Below, one piece after another: positions 1 to 13,088 of a stretch of 64,000 bases of DNA. Positions within the stretch are counted from its first letter, which is position 1. Every line of letters begins with the position of its first letter. The notes beneath the pieces were generated by a model that was not told the origin of the DNA, made no database searches, and was given only the letters and a program-made list of their open reading frames with translations. The DNA is from Hydra vulgaris (taxonomy: Eukaryota; Cnidaria; Hydrozoa; Anthoathecata; Hydridae): assembly GCF_038396675.1 (NCBI RefSeq), contig NC_088921.1, forward strand, positions 72,697,501-72,761,500. Reading direction: 5' to 3'. The position numbers were made by a program, and so were the translations under genes.

Positions 1-1
1 C

Positions 2-1044
2 TGTTTTTCAAAGATTTCAATACCCCAGTCTGTTACGAAAACAGATTATTTATCAAATAGTTCCACTGAATTTGAGTATAAATTACACTTGCAAGAACAA
101 ATGATTTACTCTTCACCTGATCTTCATTTAAACAATGATAGAAATGAGTTAGGTATTGATCAAAGCTTGTCTCTTCATAAAAGCCCCACTCTTGAAAGTT
201 CTAATACAATAGTTAGAGAAGGTCTGAAAACTTGTGATGCAGTAGAGGTATTGAATTATTTTTCATTTAGTTTTGAAATTCTAAAGGAATCAAAAAAATT
301 ACTATTATTTACTTTTTAAATGAGCTCGAACGATTCTTGATTCTTATAAAAATTTGTACCAATCTGATGCACACCGTTCCATTTCATTTGAATATGTATT
401 TTTATATCATTATAAAGAATAATTAAACTTAGCTTTAAAAAATTCAAAACATGAAAATTTAAAACATAAATAAATTTTTTAGGCAAGCAAAAATGATTCT
501 TTGAATATTCACTTTATCAATATAAAAGATCTTAAGTTTCCTCCATAGATAAAGTCGCGAGGAAGGCCTAAAGTTACAGAGAAAAAAACTGCAATGGGTG
601 CATGTAGATGGAAAAAAAAGTGTCTATCTTATATTGATAAAAGTGTGGCAGGAAAAATAAATGGTTAGTTTTTATGAATTAAATAATGAAAATTCTAAAA
701 AATTTATCCACAATTAAATGATACATTATTTTGTATATATTTGCAATCTGTTGCTATCTAGTTCTTTTGGGTGGTATTCTCATAAAGGGAAAAGTTGAAG
801 ATGTAACTCATGCAATGCAAGCAGATGTTGGTGATTTAGAATTAAAGCCTGGCAATCTTCCTTCTGCAATTTTAAATGTCCATTTTGCAATTTAAATACA
901 GCTTCCAGTAAAAGCATTGAATGTGAAAGCTGTTTAGAGTGGTATCATTTCAAATGTGCTTGCATTTTAAAAAAACCAAAAAAGGAATGGTTTTGTGACA
1001 AATGTCATAATATATTAAATGATAGTAATAATAAAGGAAATTAA
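2..1044 (+). pseudogene. PHD-finger protein, three-exon model with one frameshift
   Basis: Reading is open from the window edge to 247, where GTATTG can act as a donor. A pyrimidine-rich acceptor at 547-548 opens an exon at 549-663 in the same phase, with an AT-hook-like RGRPK motif, ending at GTTAGT. An acceptor at 760-761 opens a third exon in the matching phase. All three junctions agree in phase, which supports the model. The third exon reaches a stop at 893. One frame over, from 877, lies a complete PHD-type zinc finger: CPFC, CESC, then WYHFKC and CDKC, with the Cys4-His-Cys3 spacing of PHD fingers, followed by a stop at 1042. A single indel near 875 therefore separates the finger from the rest. 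PHD fingers usually bind histone H3 tails, but similar fingers also occur in repetitive cnidarian protein families, so this may belong to a mobile element. The 5' end lies outside the window. Confidence 0.45.
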
Positions 1045-1142
1045 AAAAATCTGTATATATAGTTAAAAAAAAGAAAACTAAAGATATATAAAATTTAAAA
1101 AAACACAAAAAAATGATTAAAAAGATACAAGAACTAAGTATG

Positions 1143-2190
<1,048 letters not shown>

Positions 2191-2192
2191 AT

Positions 2193-3359
2193 CAGTGTGT
2201 TTCATAAGTTTTATTAGTGCGTTTTAAATTTAAAAGTCTTAAGTGGAGTATGGCTGTGTCAGATGCGATAATTCGCGCCTGTTTACTTTATGAGTTCAAA
2301 CTTGGAACCAAAGCTGCAGAAGCTTGTTGTAAGATATACGCTGCTTTTGGGGAAGGTACCATAGCAGAACGGACGGGTCAAAAGTGATTTAAAAAATTTT
2401 CTTCTGGAAATGAAAACCTTGAAGATGAACGAAAGATCTGGAAGACCATCCATCGTAAACAACGAGGATATCAAGCTGGCAATCGAGCAGGACTCCAGTC
2501 AAACATGTCAGGACCTTGCCTTAAGATTTAATGTGATTGATGAAACTATTCTTTTACATTTGCACCAACTTGGAAAAGGTTGGAAGTTAAGCAAATGGGT
2601 ACCTTATGAGTTAATTGAAACAAACAAGCTACAGCGCTTAACCATTTGTTCTTCGTTGCTTTCCCGCCACAATTTAGTGCAATTTTTTTAACCGGATGTT
2701 GACATGCGACAAAAAATGGATTATGTACTGCGACAAAAAAAAACATATCATTGGCTAGCCAGTAACGATCTAGTACCGATGACTCCCAAACCAAGCATTC
2801 ACCAACAAAAAGTTTTACTGTGTGTATGGTGGACTACAGCAGGTATCGTTCACTATGAGTTGCTACCAAGTGGACAAACCATAACTGCTGAGATATTCTC
2901 AGCCCATTTGGACAGAGTTTTGGTCGCTCTTCACTAAAAATAAGCAGCTTTGGCAAACAGAAAAGGTGTTGTATTCCACCAGGACAACGCCAGACCGCAC
3001 ACTGCAAAAATCACACGGGAAACTCTAGCACTCATATTCTTTACAATGGGAGATTCTACCTCACCCTCCGTATTCACCAGACCTTGCGCCAAGCGACTAT
3101 CACCTGTTTTTGGCCCTGGATAATCATATGAGGAATCGACAGTTTGGAAACGGAGAAGATCTCGAAAATGAGTCAATTCAATTTTTTAGCTACCAAACTC
3201 AAGACTTTATAAAAATGGAATATACCAGCTTGTTTCACGATGGGAGAAAGTTATTCTTGCTAGAGTAGTATGTTTTTCAGAATAAACTTTATTAAAACTG
3301 TTTTTATGTGTATTTATTTATGGATCTGCAAAACCACACGCACTTTTTTGGTTGCCTAA
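2193..3359 (+). mobile_element. mariner transposon relic
   Basis: A decayed mariner-type DNA transposon. The right terminal repeat is visible at 3328-3359; read on the minus strand it starts TTAGGCAACC and has AAGTGCG, typical of mariner ends, and it is followed directly by TA. The left end is less clear; a partly matching stretch with AGTGCG lies at about 2193-2235. The right end stops exactly at a (TA)n array, as expected for an element that inserts at TA. Confidence 0.75.
2250..3267 (+). pseudogene. mariner transposase pseudogene
   Basis: Reading begins MAVSDAIIRACLLYEFKLG, the usual start of a mariner helix-turn-helix domain, and continues through several frames. The catalytic part shows YELLPSGQTI near 2850, then HQDNARPHTA near 2975 (second catalytic Asp), then HPPYSPDLAPSDYHLF near 3060-3110 (third Asp of the DD34D triad). 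At least three stops or frameshifts separate the parts, for example in-frame stops around 2385 and 2690, so no functional product is possible. The family cuts and pastes its own DNA at TA sites; this copy would depend on transposase from elsewhere. Confidence 0.9.
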
Positions 3360-4671
<1,312 letters not shown>

Positions 4672-5204
4672 AAATCGTCTTGCTACTTCTTATTTTTATT
4701 ATTATATAACTTCTAGAACTAAATAGTCTTCGTAAAGTTCCCCACAAATAAAGAAATATTTTTTTGGTTTGAATAAGTATATAAAAGCGATATGTAATTG
4801 CATTTATGTTGTATATTTAGTAAACACACATTAAACATTGACTGAGTGTTTTGGCTGAAACTTTGTTTTGCAAAGTATGCAAAGCATGGGGATTCCCATG
4901 GTTTGGAAGCTATGCAAAGCATGACAATCTCCATGCTTTCTTTAGAAATAAGAAGTGAATTGCTGCTCCTTTTTGTTAATTATATAAGCATAATGTAATG
5001 AGCTTATCTTTGCAAATGAAGCTACATCTTAAATGATGATGCGTAACTTCATTAAAACTGTCATTCGGTAATCTTCAACTAAGGTTGAATAATGATTCTT
5101 TAATTACTTGTTTGAATAATAATCCTTTAGTGAAATATTTTTTTTTTAATATTGGCTTTAAATTTAAACCAAAACAATAATGAACAAGAATTACTCTTTA
5201 AGAA

Positions 5205-5308
5205 GCCTTTTTAATGCTTGTAATGAAATGGCCTTTTTAATGCTTGTAACGAAATAGCCTTTTTAATGCTTGTAATGAAGTAGCCTTTTTAATGCTTGTA
5301 ATGAAATG
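5205..5308 (+). repeat. 26-bp tandem repeat, four copies
   Basis: Copies start at 5205, 5231, 5257 and 5283, exactly 26 bp apart, each beginning GCCTTTTTAATGCTTGTAA and differing at one to three positions. Noncoding minisatellite. Confidence 0.95.
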
Positions 5309-5708
5309 ATTGTATTCGAAACGGAAACAAGTATGATACCAATTTTTATTATCTTTTTGCTACCATTATCATTATATGATCTATTGTTGATTTCGAAACA
5401 TCTAAAGCTTTTTTAATTTTTTAGATAATTTTGAATTATATTATTTGTGTCGTCTTTTGATAAATTAAAATTAAATTCATTATACAAATTAAATTATTTA
5501 TACATACACTATATATTAATATACATTATAAATAAATTAAATACAAACTAAATACATAATGATTACATTAACATTATTTTTATTATACTTAATTTTTTAA
5601 ATTTTAAACTGAAACTAGTTTTAAGAAAAAAAAAATGTTTATCCAATTACTTGCCACAAAATTTAATTGATAAAAGCTGTTCAGATAAATGAATAGGGTT
5701 CTGAGTTT

Positions 5709-5888
5709 TCAAAAAAAAAAAAGACCAGATATAATACAGATATAATACCCAACCCAAACCCTGTGTAACAGCACTCTCTTGCCTGTTATTTCTAAATCAA
5801 TCAACATAGCATCTCTTGCATGTTTTTTGGAAATCAGTATGATGTCGGCTCTGCGCTTTTTTTCTCTCAAAACCTCAATTTGAGCCAT
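5709..5888 (-). CDS. Unidentified 59-residue ORF
   Basis: Open on the minus strand from the ATG at 5888 to TGA at 5709-5711. It begins MAQIEVLREKKRRADIILIS and is rich in charged residues in a helix-like pattern (basic KKRR, then LIDLEITGKRVLL), unlike the Tyr/Ile/Phe-rich noise around it; the last ten residues run into a poly-T tract. This composition suggests real ancestry, either a cellular exon or a fragment of a retroelement ORF1. No motif identifies it, and no promoter is visible. Confidence 0.3.
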   Translation of the reverse strand: MAQIEVLREKKRRADIILISKKHARDAMLIDLEITGKRVLLHRVWVGYYICIISGLFFF

Positions 5889-6820
5889 ACTATCTTTTGC
5901 TTACCTTCATATGGCTGCCACAATTCATAACTAAAATTTTAAGCTAATTTATCAACAAGGGAGTATTTTAAATATAGGATTATCTTTAGGATTTATCTTT
6001 TTTTATATAATAAAACACTTATTTGAAAATGTTATGAGTTACTAAATACTGGAATTAGGGCATCCAAACTGCTATATTGTTGTCAAAATCGTTCTGAATA
6101 TGCCACTGACCATGCAATGCAAAATTAAAAACATGATTATATAAACCGTATTTTATACAATTAATTAAATATAATTAAATATCTTTTATATATTAAATGC
6201 CATTAAATACCAGCTTACAAGTTAACTTAAAAGTTATACTTTTGGTTTTAAAACAAGATAAAAATCTTCACAATAAAACTTTGGTTACATAAGTCCAGAT
6301 TTTGTGTAAGATGTTGTAATTGTATTTGATTAGATCTGTGAAGAAATTTTTCTTTTAAAGTAACAAGTAATTTATTACAAGTAAATTTTAACAAGTAGAG
6401 TATAACAAGCAAATTTGAACTGCTATTTATAAACAATTGATAAAAAACTAACCTTTTTGCTTTTTTAAGAAACTTTTTCTACATCATTTTTTGTTGTAAA
6501 ATTAACTTCACATTAAGTCGTTAACACATGAATTCATGAAAATTCATCTGTCATGACATAACATAAGTCAATCCACTATTAATTTGGGAGTTACTAGAAA
6601 ACAAATAAAATTAATAAAAATGTAGGTTGCATGAGTCAGGAAAGCATGATGGGAGAAAGTTCTGATGGGAGAGACTCGGCAAGCCAGTCTGTGATGGATA
6701 ATATCAATGTATATCAGAGGTTAGGTACTTTATGTATGAACATGGAGAAGATTTTTCTACTTAAATATCAATATCAATTACTCAAGGTTTCCAGCAAAAA
6801 AAAAAAATTTTGTTTGTTTT
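5889..6820. other. A+T-rich DNA with one possible exon
   Basis: Mostly without features. An open stretch at 6631-6711 has Ser/Asp/Glu-rich coding (MSQESMMGESSDGRDSASQS) between an AG at 6624 and a GTTAGG donor-like site at 6712, so it could be a cellular exon on the plus strand. The acceptor has a poor pyrimidine tract. Confidence 0.25.
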
Positions 6821-6821
6821 A

Positions 6822-7082
6822 AATATTTTTATACTTTTATATAGGTTTGTGTGTTTTCTATACTTTTATACTTTTATATAGGGACCTATATTTATACATA
6901 TCCTACATTTTTCTATTATATACCTAAACAATTGCACACATACACACACCCCTAGAGGTGTGTGTATGTGTGCAAATGCTAGGTATATAATAGAAAAATT
7001 TAGGATATGTATAAGTATAGGGCCCTATATAAAAGTATAAAAAACACACACACCTATATAAAAGCATAAAAATATTTAAAAG
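6822..7082. mobile_element. Palindromic MITE-like element, copy 1
   Basis: A 260-bp imperfect palindrome centred near 6955 (CCCCTAGAGG). The left arm runs TTTTAAATATTTTTATACTT and the right arm ends with its complement at 7082. The arms include complementary TATAGGTTTGTGTG-like and CACACACCTATA blocks and an alternating TGTG/CACA core. The structure fits a foldback MITE. A related element lies 240 bp downstream. Confidence 0.75.
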
Positions 7083-7140
7083 AAACAATAACCAGTTATT
7101 TAGATATAAATTATAATATTTAGGATAAATTAATACTCAC

Positions 7141-7203
7141 CAGTTGAATGGTTCAGGAACATTGCTTTCACTGCAATTAAAATCTTCTGTTTTTATCTCT
7201 GAT
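7141..7203 (-). CDS. Candidate 63-nt cellular exon
   Basis: On the minus strand, CATTTTAG just precedes 7203 (acceptor) and GTGAGT directly follows 7141 (strong donor). The 63 nt between are open in one phase and encode SEIKTEDFNCSESNVPEPFN. The sequence is more G/C-balanced than its surroundings, and both splice sites fit the consensus. No neighbouring exon was found with confidence, so this could be chance. Function unknown. Confidence 0.3.
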
Positions 7204-7321
7204 CTAAAATGAGTATGTAAAAGAAAAATAATTAAAATAAAACAAAATATAATTTGCATAATTAAAAGTATTAAAAGAATTATTAACAAGAAAGACAATA
7301 AAACAAGGTTTTTTTTTCACC

Positions 7322-7503
7322 GTTTTATTTTTATACTTTTATATAGGTGTGAAAGTTTTCTAAACTTTTATATATATTTTTATATATTTGGTGAAAACTG
7401 AAAATTGGTACTGGGTATAGAGATTCAACTCTTTAAACCCAGTGCCATTTTTCAAACAAACTCAAAACTTTAATCACACCTTAAAATAAAAGTATAATAA
7501 ATT
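7322..7503. mobile_element. MITE-like element, copy 2
   Basis: Terminal inverted repeats of roughly 35 bp: TTATACTTTTATATAGGTGTG near 7330 and its imperfect complement (CACACCTTAAAATAAAAGTA) near 7478-7497. A central inverted pair GGTACTGGGTATAGAG / CTCTTTAAACCCAGTGCC flanks 7425. The outer ends share TATACTTTTATATAGG with the element at 6822-7082, so the two are relatives. Confidence 0.65.
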
Positions 7504-7939
7504 TACTATGCGTATTATATTTATAATACTGATATAAAATTAAAATAATACATAATAATAATAATAACAAACAATAATAATAATAAAAAACAAATAATAA
7601 TAAAAAATAGGAAAAATGTTTTTTTATACTACTTTTAAAATATTTTATGTATTTATATTTCTTATAAAAAATGAAGGCAAAAATAAATTTAAAACAAAAA
7701 GAGATCAAAATGAATACAGTTAGTAGTTATCAAAAAAATACAGTTAGTAAAGTAAAATTTATGCTCGTAAGAAAAGGGAGAACCTAGGTACCAAATAGTC
7801 TAAGAAAGTGGACTAATAGCTAAAAATAAAAAATAAAAACATTAAAGGGTCAAACTCATGTTTGTTTATAAAGATGGATATCCTCAACAGCAAACAGCTT
7901 AAAAATTAAAATAAATTTATCAATACATTGGTAAAACAC

Positions 7940-8475
7940 AAATGACAGTTCCAAAACTTTGAGACAAACAAAAATTAAAAAATCAGAAGCCAATTATTGA
8001 CCATGAGTTTTTTTTCATGGTAAATTATTCCATTAATAATGGAAATGATTTTATACTAGTAATGTAAAATCTACACGGTTTACATTAAAATGCTTACGCA
8101 AACAAAAGTTTTGTAAAAAATACATTTTTCTGATAACGATATTTATTAGCCCTATTAGTGGACTGGCTATAAATCAATAAATCTATTTAAACAAATGCAT
8201 TAGGAAGAGACTTATTCCATTCATTGTTAATTATCATTTAGATAGTGCATATGTATTCTGGTCAGATTATAGATTTGCATCATTGCAAGTACCTAATTGA
8301 GAAAAATTGCAATAAATTGAGATGACAGATCAAACAAACTTGTCAGAATGTGGTCCTATCAAAAATGTTTGGAGTATTTTGAAAAAGCTTGACTGCAAGA
8401 ATAATTAGCAAGCAAAAATTCTTATAAAACAACGCTCTAGGATTAAGAATTTCTTTAAAGTTTGTTTTAGTGTAA
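7940..8475 (+). pseudogene. Tc1/mariner-superfamily transposase fragment
   Basis: Broken reading frames encode a recognisable transposase C-terminal half: KPIIDHEFFF near 7968, then NKCIRKRLIPFI near 8190-8225, VFWSD near 8255 (FWPD in relatives, second catalytic Asp), and CGPIKNVWSILKKL near 8350, where relatives have RPIE-W, so the catalytic Glu is replaced by Lys. In-frame stops and the lost Glu show a dead copy. Its relative at 26306-27595 keeps the same block order. Confidence 0.6.
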
Positions 8476-8479
8476 TATA

Positions 8480-9296
8480 AATTTAGTGAATACAGTGAAG
8501 CAAAAAAACGCGATTTAAATGGCAGTGTTGAAAATGGGGTTGAAAAATAAGTGTTTTATTAGTAAGTTTTTTCAGCAATGAGCTAAGTCATCTTCCTCTT
8601 CATCATCGTTTTAGCGTCCTTCGCGCTTGCATGAGTTGGACATTTCTCATAATAACATTTCTCTAATATACACAGTCTTGAGCATCTTCTTTCCGTAACT
8701 TTAGCTTTTTCAAATCAACTGCAACACACTCTCTATAAGTTTTTCTACTTTTACCCCTACCTTTTTCTCCTGAAACTTCTAACTCTCTACATGCGGATAC
8801 CCAATCATCTGCATCTTTACGGTCTACATACCCAAACCACCTTAATCTTCATTGATGCACTCTATCACATACACTCATTAATCCTAAATCTCAGTCTAAA
8901 ATCATGACTTCTTTTCTTGTTTTTTAGAGTCACACCGCACATCCATCTGACTATCATTTTCTGTCCTTTCAGAGCACTGAACACCTTCAACCTTCAATGC
9001 CCATGTTTCACTGCCATACATCATAACACTCTCAACACATGAGGTGTATAACTTTCCCTTAATCTTTAATGATGCACCCCTTGCTGCTAGAAGTGGATAT
9101 AATTCTATGAACTTGGCCCAGACACACCTTACTCTTGCCCTTGAAGATTCTTCTGCTCCACGAGCTGATCCAATTGTATCTCCAAGATAACAAAATTTAT
9201 CTACACACTCTATCTTTTCTTAACTATTTCAATTTTTTTTTACTTTTTCTCTGTATTCACCAAAAGTACATCTTGCATACCACTGTCATCAGCCAT
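8480..9296 (-). pseudogene. 5'-truncated LINE, reverse transcriptase C-terminal part
   Basis: Minus-strand translation gives the end of an endonuclease/RT polyprotein: YLGDTIGSARGAEESSRARV region (the D of DTIG is at about 9160), then SCVESVMMYGSETWAL near 9020, followed by a basic tail (GRSRK-like) near 8740, with several frameshifts. This C-terminal region is typical of a widespread animal APE-type non-LTR family. The 5' end is abrupt at about 9296, where Tc1 coding begins, consistent with a 5'-truncated LINE inserted into the 3' part of the Tc1 relic. A fragment with the opposite end of the same kind of LINE lies at 10690-11210 on the plus strand. Confidence 0.75.
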
Positions 9297-9299
9297 TCT

Positions 9300-10205
9300 T
9301 CAACTCCTAAATATCTCAAAGCCCAAAACACTACTTCTCTTGGTACTTGGTACAAGTAAGCATTCATTAATCCGTCTCGGCATGGAATTTACTAAATTCT
9401 GAGCAATATCTTTGGGAACATTATTCAGTAATTTTGTTACTTCTTCTTTCAGCTGGCCTAGATCTTTTATATCAATTTTTCCAAGATTGTGGTCTAACCA
9501 AGACCACAAACTTTCTATGCAATTGAGATCTGGACTATTGGCAGGCCAAGACATGATTTTAATGTTGTTTTCTTCAAACCATTGCTTACAAACCTTTGCA
9601 GTAAGACATGGAGCATTAACTTGTTGGAAGATAATTGCCATGTAAATAAAAGGCATTAAATAATTATCCAACATCTCTGAATATCTTTGAGAATTAAGCC
9701 TTCCATCGAATAGTTTGAAACAACCGACACCTTTATAGTTCATACAGACACAGATGCCTATACTGCCACTATTTTCTTTTGTTCTATACATAAAAGAATC
9801 TTTCATGTGGCGTTCTTTTCAGCATTACTCGGTTTTTTCTTGAATCAACTTCAATTTTCATTTCCTGGCTGAAAAGAACGTTGTGCCATATGCTATTAGA
9901 CCAAATTTTATGAGCTCAACACCAGTTTTCTCTTGCTTTTGATGTTTTTTTGATAGACATGGTTTTTTGTAAGCAGCTCACCACATGTCATTGTGTTTTT
10001 GTAGTATTCTTTAAATTGTTCGAGCACTAGCAACAACACCGGAGGCATTCTTGCCATTTTTGACTGAGATTATTAGATATTGTATTCGTGATATCTGTTG
10101 ATTATTCTGCTAACAGTTGCATGTGTTGTGTTTTGTTCATTCATTGCTATGATTTTGCATTTTGTCATTTTATTAATAGTTTTTCCATTCATTTTGATTG
10201 TTTTA
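9300..10205 (-). pseudogene. Tc1-like transposase pseudogene
   Basis: Minus strand from about 10180 (MNGKTINKMTKCKIIAMNE, paired-type helix-turn-helix region) to 9300. The catalytic core shows KIWSNSIWHNVLFSQEMKIE near 9870, where the canonical SDE is SQE (first Asp lost). A frameshift follows near 9800, then an open stretch of 168 codons with FQQVNAPC, where FQQDNAPCHTA is expected (second Asp replaced by Val), then WPANSPDLNCIESLW with the catalytic Glu retained. Two lost Asp residues and several stops mean no activity. The 3' terminal repeat is missing because LINE sequence abuts at 9296. Confidence 0.85.
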
Positions 10206-10392
10206 TAGCTGAAATTTTGTAGTTAGTTAGATACTAATTTTTTATTTCATTTTTCATAAATTTTTCAAACATTTATAACAATTTAAATAAATATTCTCAA
10301 ATAATTATTAATAATTATTAATTAATAATTTGCAAAAAAGCTTAGTTTTACTCAAAGGCAAGGAAGTTTAAAATAATAGAGTGGATTGTTAA

Positions 10393-10621
10393 TTTTGGCC
10401 ATTATAATTATTTTAGATTATGAGATATGTGTCAAAAAAATAAATATTATTAGCGAATCAATTAACGTTTTTATGAATATCTATATTTATTTGAAAAAAA
10501 ATATGATGCTCATTAATTAACACTTTTTATGTTTGAAAAGAGTCAAACAATCATTGATTTATTACCAATCAAAGTCAAATAATATTAAAAAAACATGACC
10601 AATTATTGTTAATGGCCAAAA
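10393..10621. repeat. Short inverted-repeat unit, about 230 bp
   Basis: TTTTGGCCATTA at 10393-10404 is the exact complement of TAATGGCCAAAA at 10610-10621, with weaker similarity continuing inward. It may be a small MITE or remnants of Tc1 ends; no coding. Confidence 0.35.
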
Positions 10622-10689
10622 CGGTATATACATATATTTACATATGTATATTTATATATGCATATCGTCTTCATCTATATGTATATCGC

Positions 10690-11210
10690 GTCTGATTGTA
10701 TGTTTTTGGGCTTAGATGAGTCACTGGACAGAAATACATCATTGGCCAGTGGCAAGTATGCTACAGCAGCCAGGTTTGGTACTAATACCAGTCAACCTCC
10801 CTGAAAAGTAGCTGGTAAGAGTGTTAGTGTGATAAAAGATGTGTGGTTAAAGGTTGGATCAGTCAATGTGGGTTCTATGCAAAGAAAAAGATGTGAGATT
10901 GCTGAAATGGCAGGTAGATGAAAACTAGATACAAGCTGCCTGCAAGAAACTTGTTGGAAAGGTGGCTGTGGTAAGACTATTCGATATGATAATTGTTGGT
11001 ACAAATTGGACGTGAAAAAGGAGTGTCAGGGGTTGGTATTTTAGTTGCAGAAAAATGGATAAATCATGTAGTTAAGGTAAGAGAAGTGAATCAGAGAGTG
11101 ATGGTATTGAGATAAGCAATTGGAAGGTCAGTGTTTAATATAGTATCAATATATACACCTAAAAGAGGACCAAGAAGAAAAAGAAAGATCTACATTGTTG
11201 GAATGGAAGA
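10690..11210 (+). pseudogene. LINE endonuclease N-terminal fragment
   Basis: Plus-strand frames encode the start of an APE-type endonuclease: LKVGSVNVGSMQRKRCEIAE near 10850 (catalytic Asn region), TSCLQETCW near 10930 (catalytic Glu), GVGILVAEKWI near 11030 and the FNIVSIYTPKRG block near 11130. Stops and a frameshift near 11115 interrupt it. It ends at a (TA)n array. It looks like the same LINE type as the C-terminal fragment at 8480-9296 but in the opposite orientation. Confidence 0.75.
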
Positions 11211-11242
11211 AAAAGGTTTGAAAAAAAATATGAATAAGACAA

Positions 11243-11243
<1 letters not shown>

Positions 11244-11296
<53 letters not shown>
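11244..11296. repeat. (TA)n microsatellite
   Basis: Short TA array adjoining the LINE endonuclease fragment. Confidence 0.95.
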
Positions 11297-11297
<1 letters not shown>

Positions 11298-11639
11298 AAA
11301 CTTATATACACCAAATATGGCGAAGTTATTGTTTTCTAAAGCAGTAATTTTTCATCGGTCGTTTATCTATTTTGTTTAGTTTGTGTTTATAATATTACGT
11401 TAATTAAATTCCTTATCTCATACCTAGAAGTAAAGTGATGAGTAGGTTGCGTTTTATAAACGACAAACTAATAAAATCTTTTGTTAGACACCCCAAAAAC
11501 AATAAACGCATTATGGAAAGATCAATTTCCGTATTGACACCACGTGCTTTGTAGAACAACAACATTAATCGGAGAAGTGAAAGGCGGGCATATATATATT
11601 CATAATACAGAAGAATCCCGTTTACTCGGACTCTGAAGG

Positions 11640-11822
<183 letters not shown>

Positions 11823-12014
11823 TTGTCCGACTTAGCGAATGTACGAATTAAGCAAAGCTCTCGTTTAATTTAAAGTTTTGTGCGTCATCTTTTTTATGTG
11901 ATCTAATTTCGTGTCTACACTCTATCGATTGCACAGGGTAAACTATGCATTATGAGATTATACGGATTTTTGTGTTTAATGCGATGGGATTTAAAATGCA
12001 AGTGATAATAAAAA

Positions 12015-12168
12015 ACTTATGCCAGTTTTTGCAATTGATTCGCACTTATGCCAATTCGCACTTAAGCCAGTTCGCATTTATGCCAATTGGCACTTACAAC
12101 ATTTGCACTTATGCCAATTGGCACTAACAACATTTGCACTTATGCAGATTTGCACTTATGAAATACGC
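12015..12168 (+). repeat. GCACTTATGCCAATT tandem repeat
   Basis: Degenerate units of about 15-16 bp (CGCACTTATGCCAATT) that also form a longer unit of about 31 bp with ACAACATTT spacers, repeated at 12081 and 12112. It can be read as protein but has no coding logic. Confidence 0.9.
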
Positions 12169-12239
12169 AATTATTCAGTCGCCCTGACCAATTATTCCTG
12201 TGTAAACTTATTTCTTCCTCGCTATTTCTTAATTAATTA

Positions 12240-13080
12240 GTGTTTTAAAGCAAAGTTGTCTCAGATTGAGACATTTGTTATTTTAAACACTATTTTTAAA
12301 TACTAATTAATTATCAATCATGTCTTCATTACTCTAGATAAAAAATATGGTGTAACTTACTAATGGTATGCCGCATAAAGTTAATAGCAATTATAATTAT
12401 TTGCTGATTATAACCAACTTGCTTTTTGTGAGACTAATTTAAATACAGCTGTTTCAACCTCAGGTTTCAGTGTTGATGGTATTATCCTTTAATAAGTAAA
12501 GACTACGTTCGTAATTCATAAAAGTCTTTACGAATAAATATAGTCACATTCTTAGGCTGGGCATACACTTACGAATCAATTAATTTATTTGTCGTGAAAT
12601 CAGGTTTGAATCCTCTGACTATTCATTTATGTTTGTTTTTTTTTTTCTTTAAATTTTTACAACTTTAAATTACAAATTTTTTACACTGCAATATTATAAA
12701 AAAGCTGTACTTCCTAAACAAAAACAAAATACATTTTACAAAATACCGTTAAGTATAGGAAGCAATAATTAGGTATGCTATGACTTGATAAGAAGGGTTT
12801 TGTTGTTGTAGGGAACTCGTAGAAGGCTGAGATTAGTCTTATCATCAAGAACCTTGAGGTATTGCGTAAAGCACACATATAAACAATGTGGTTCTCATTA
12901 AAGAAATGTTTCACATGTTATTATTGCAAACTTTTTTTTCTTTTCTTTTTAATTAAACTATGTTTTGTGTTAGTGTTGAGGTTTATAATAATACTAGCTT
13001 TATTTGTTAAAGAAAAATTTACATTTTCCATATGTATTTGATTGCTGATTATTTTAATTTGAGCGTAAATTTTGATTTAC
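12240..13080. other. No recognisable feature
   Basis: A+T-rich DNA. An open minus-strand stretch at 12714-12914 has no recognisable motif. Confidence 0.5.
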
Positions 13081-13088
13081 CATCAGAA

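Noticed and set aside
11945..12240. Open frames over the GCACTTATGCC tandem repeat
   Set aside because: Repeat translation only; no conserved protein.
12714..12914. 66-codon minus-strand frame
   Set aside because: No motif, no splice or promoter signal; expected by chance in DNA of this composition.
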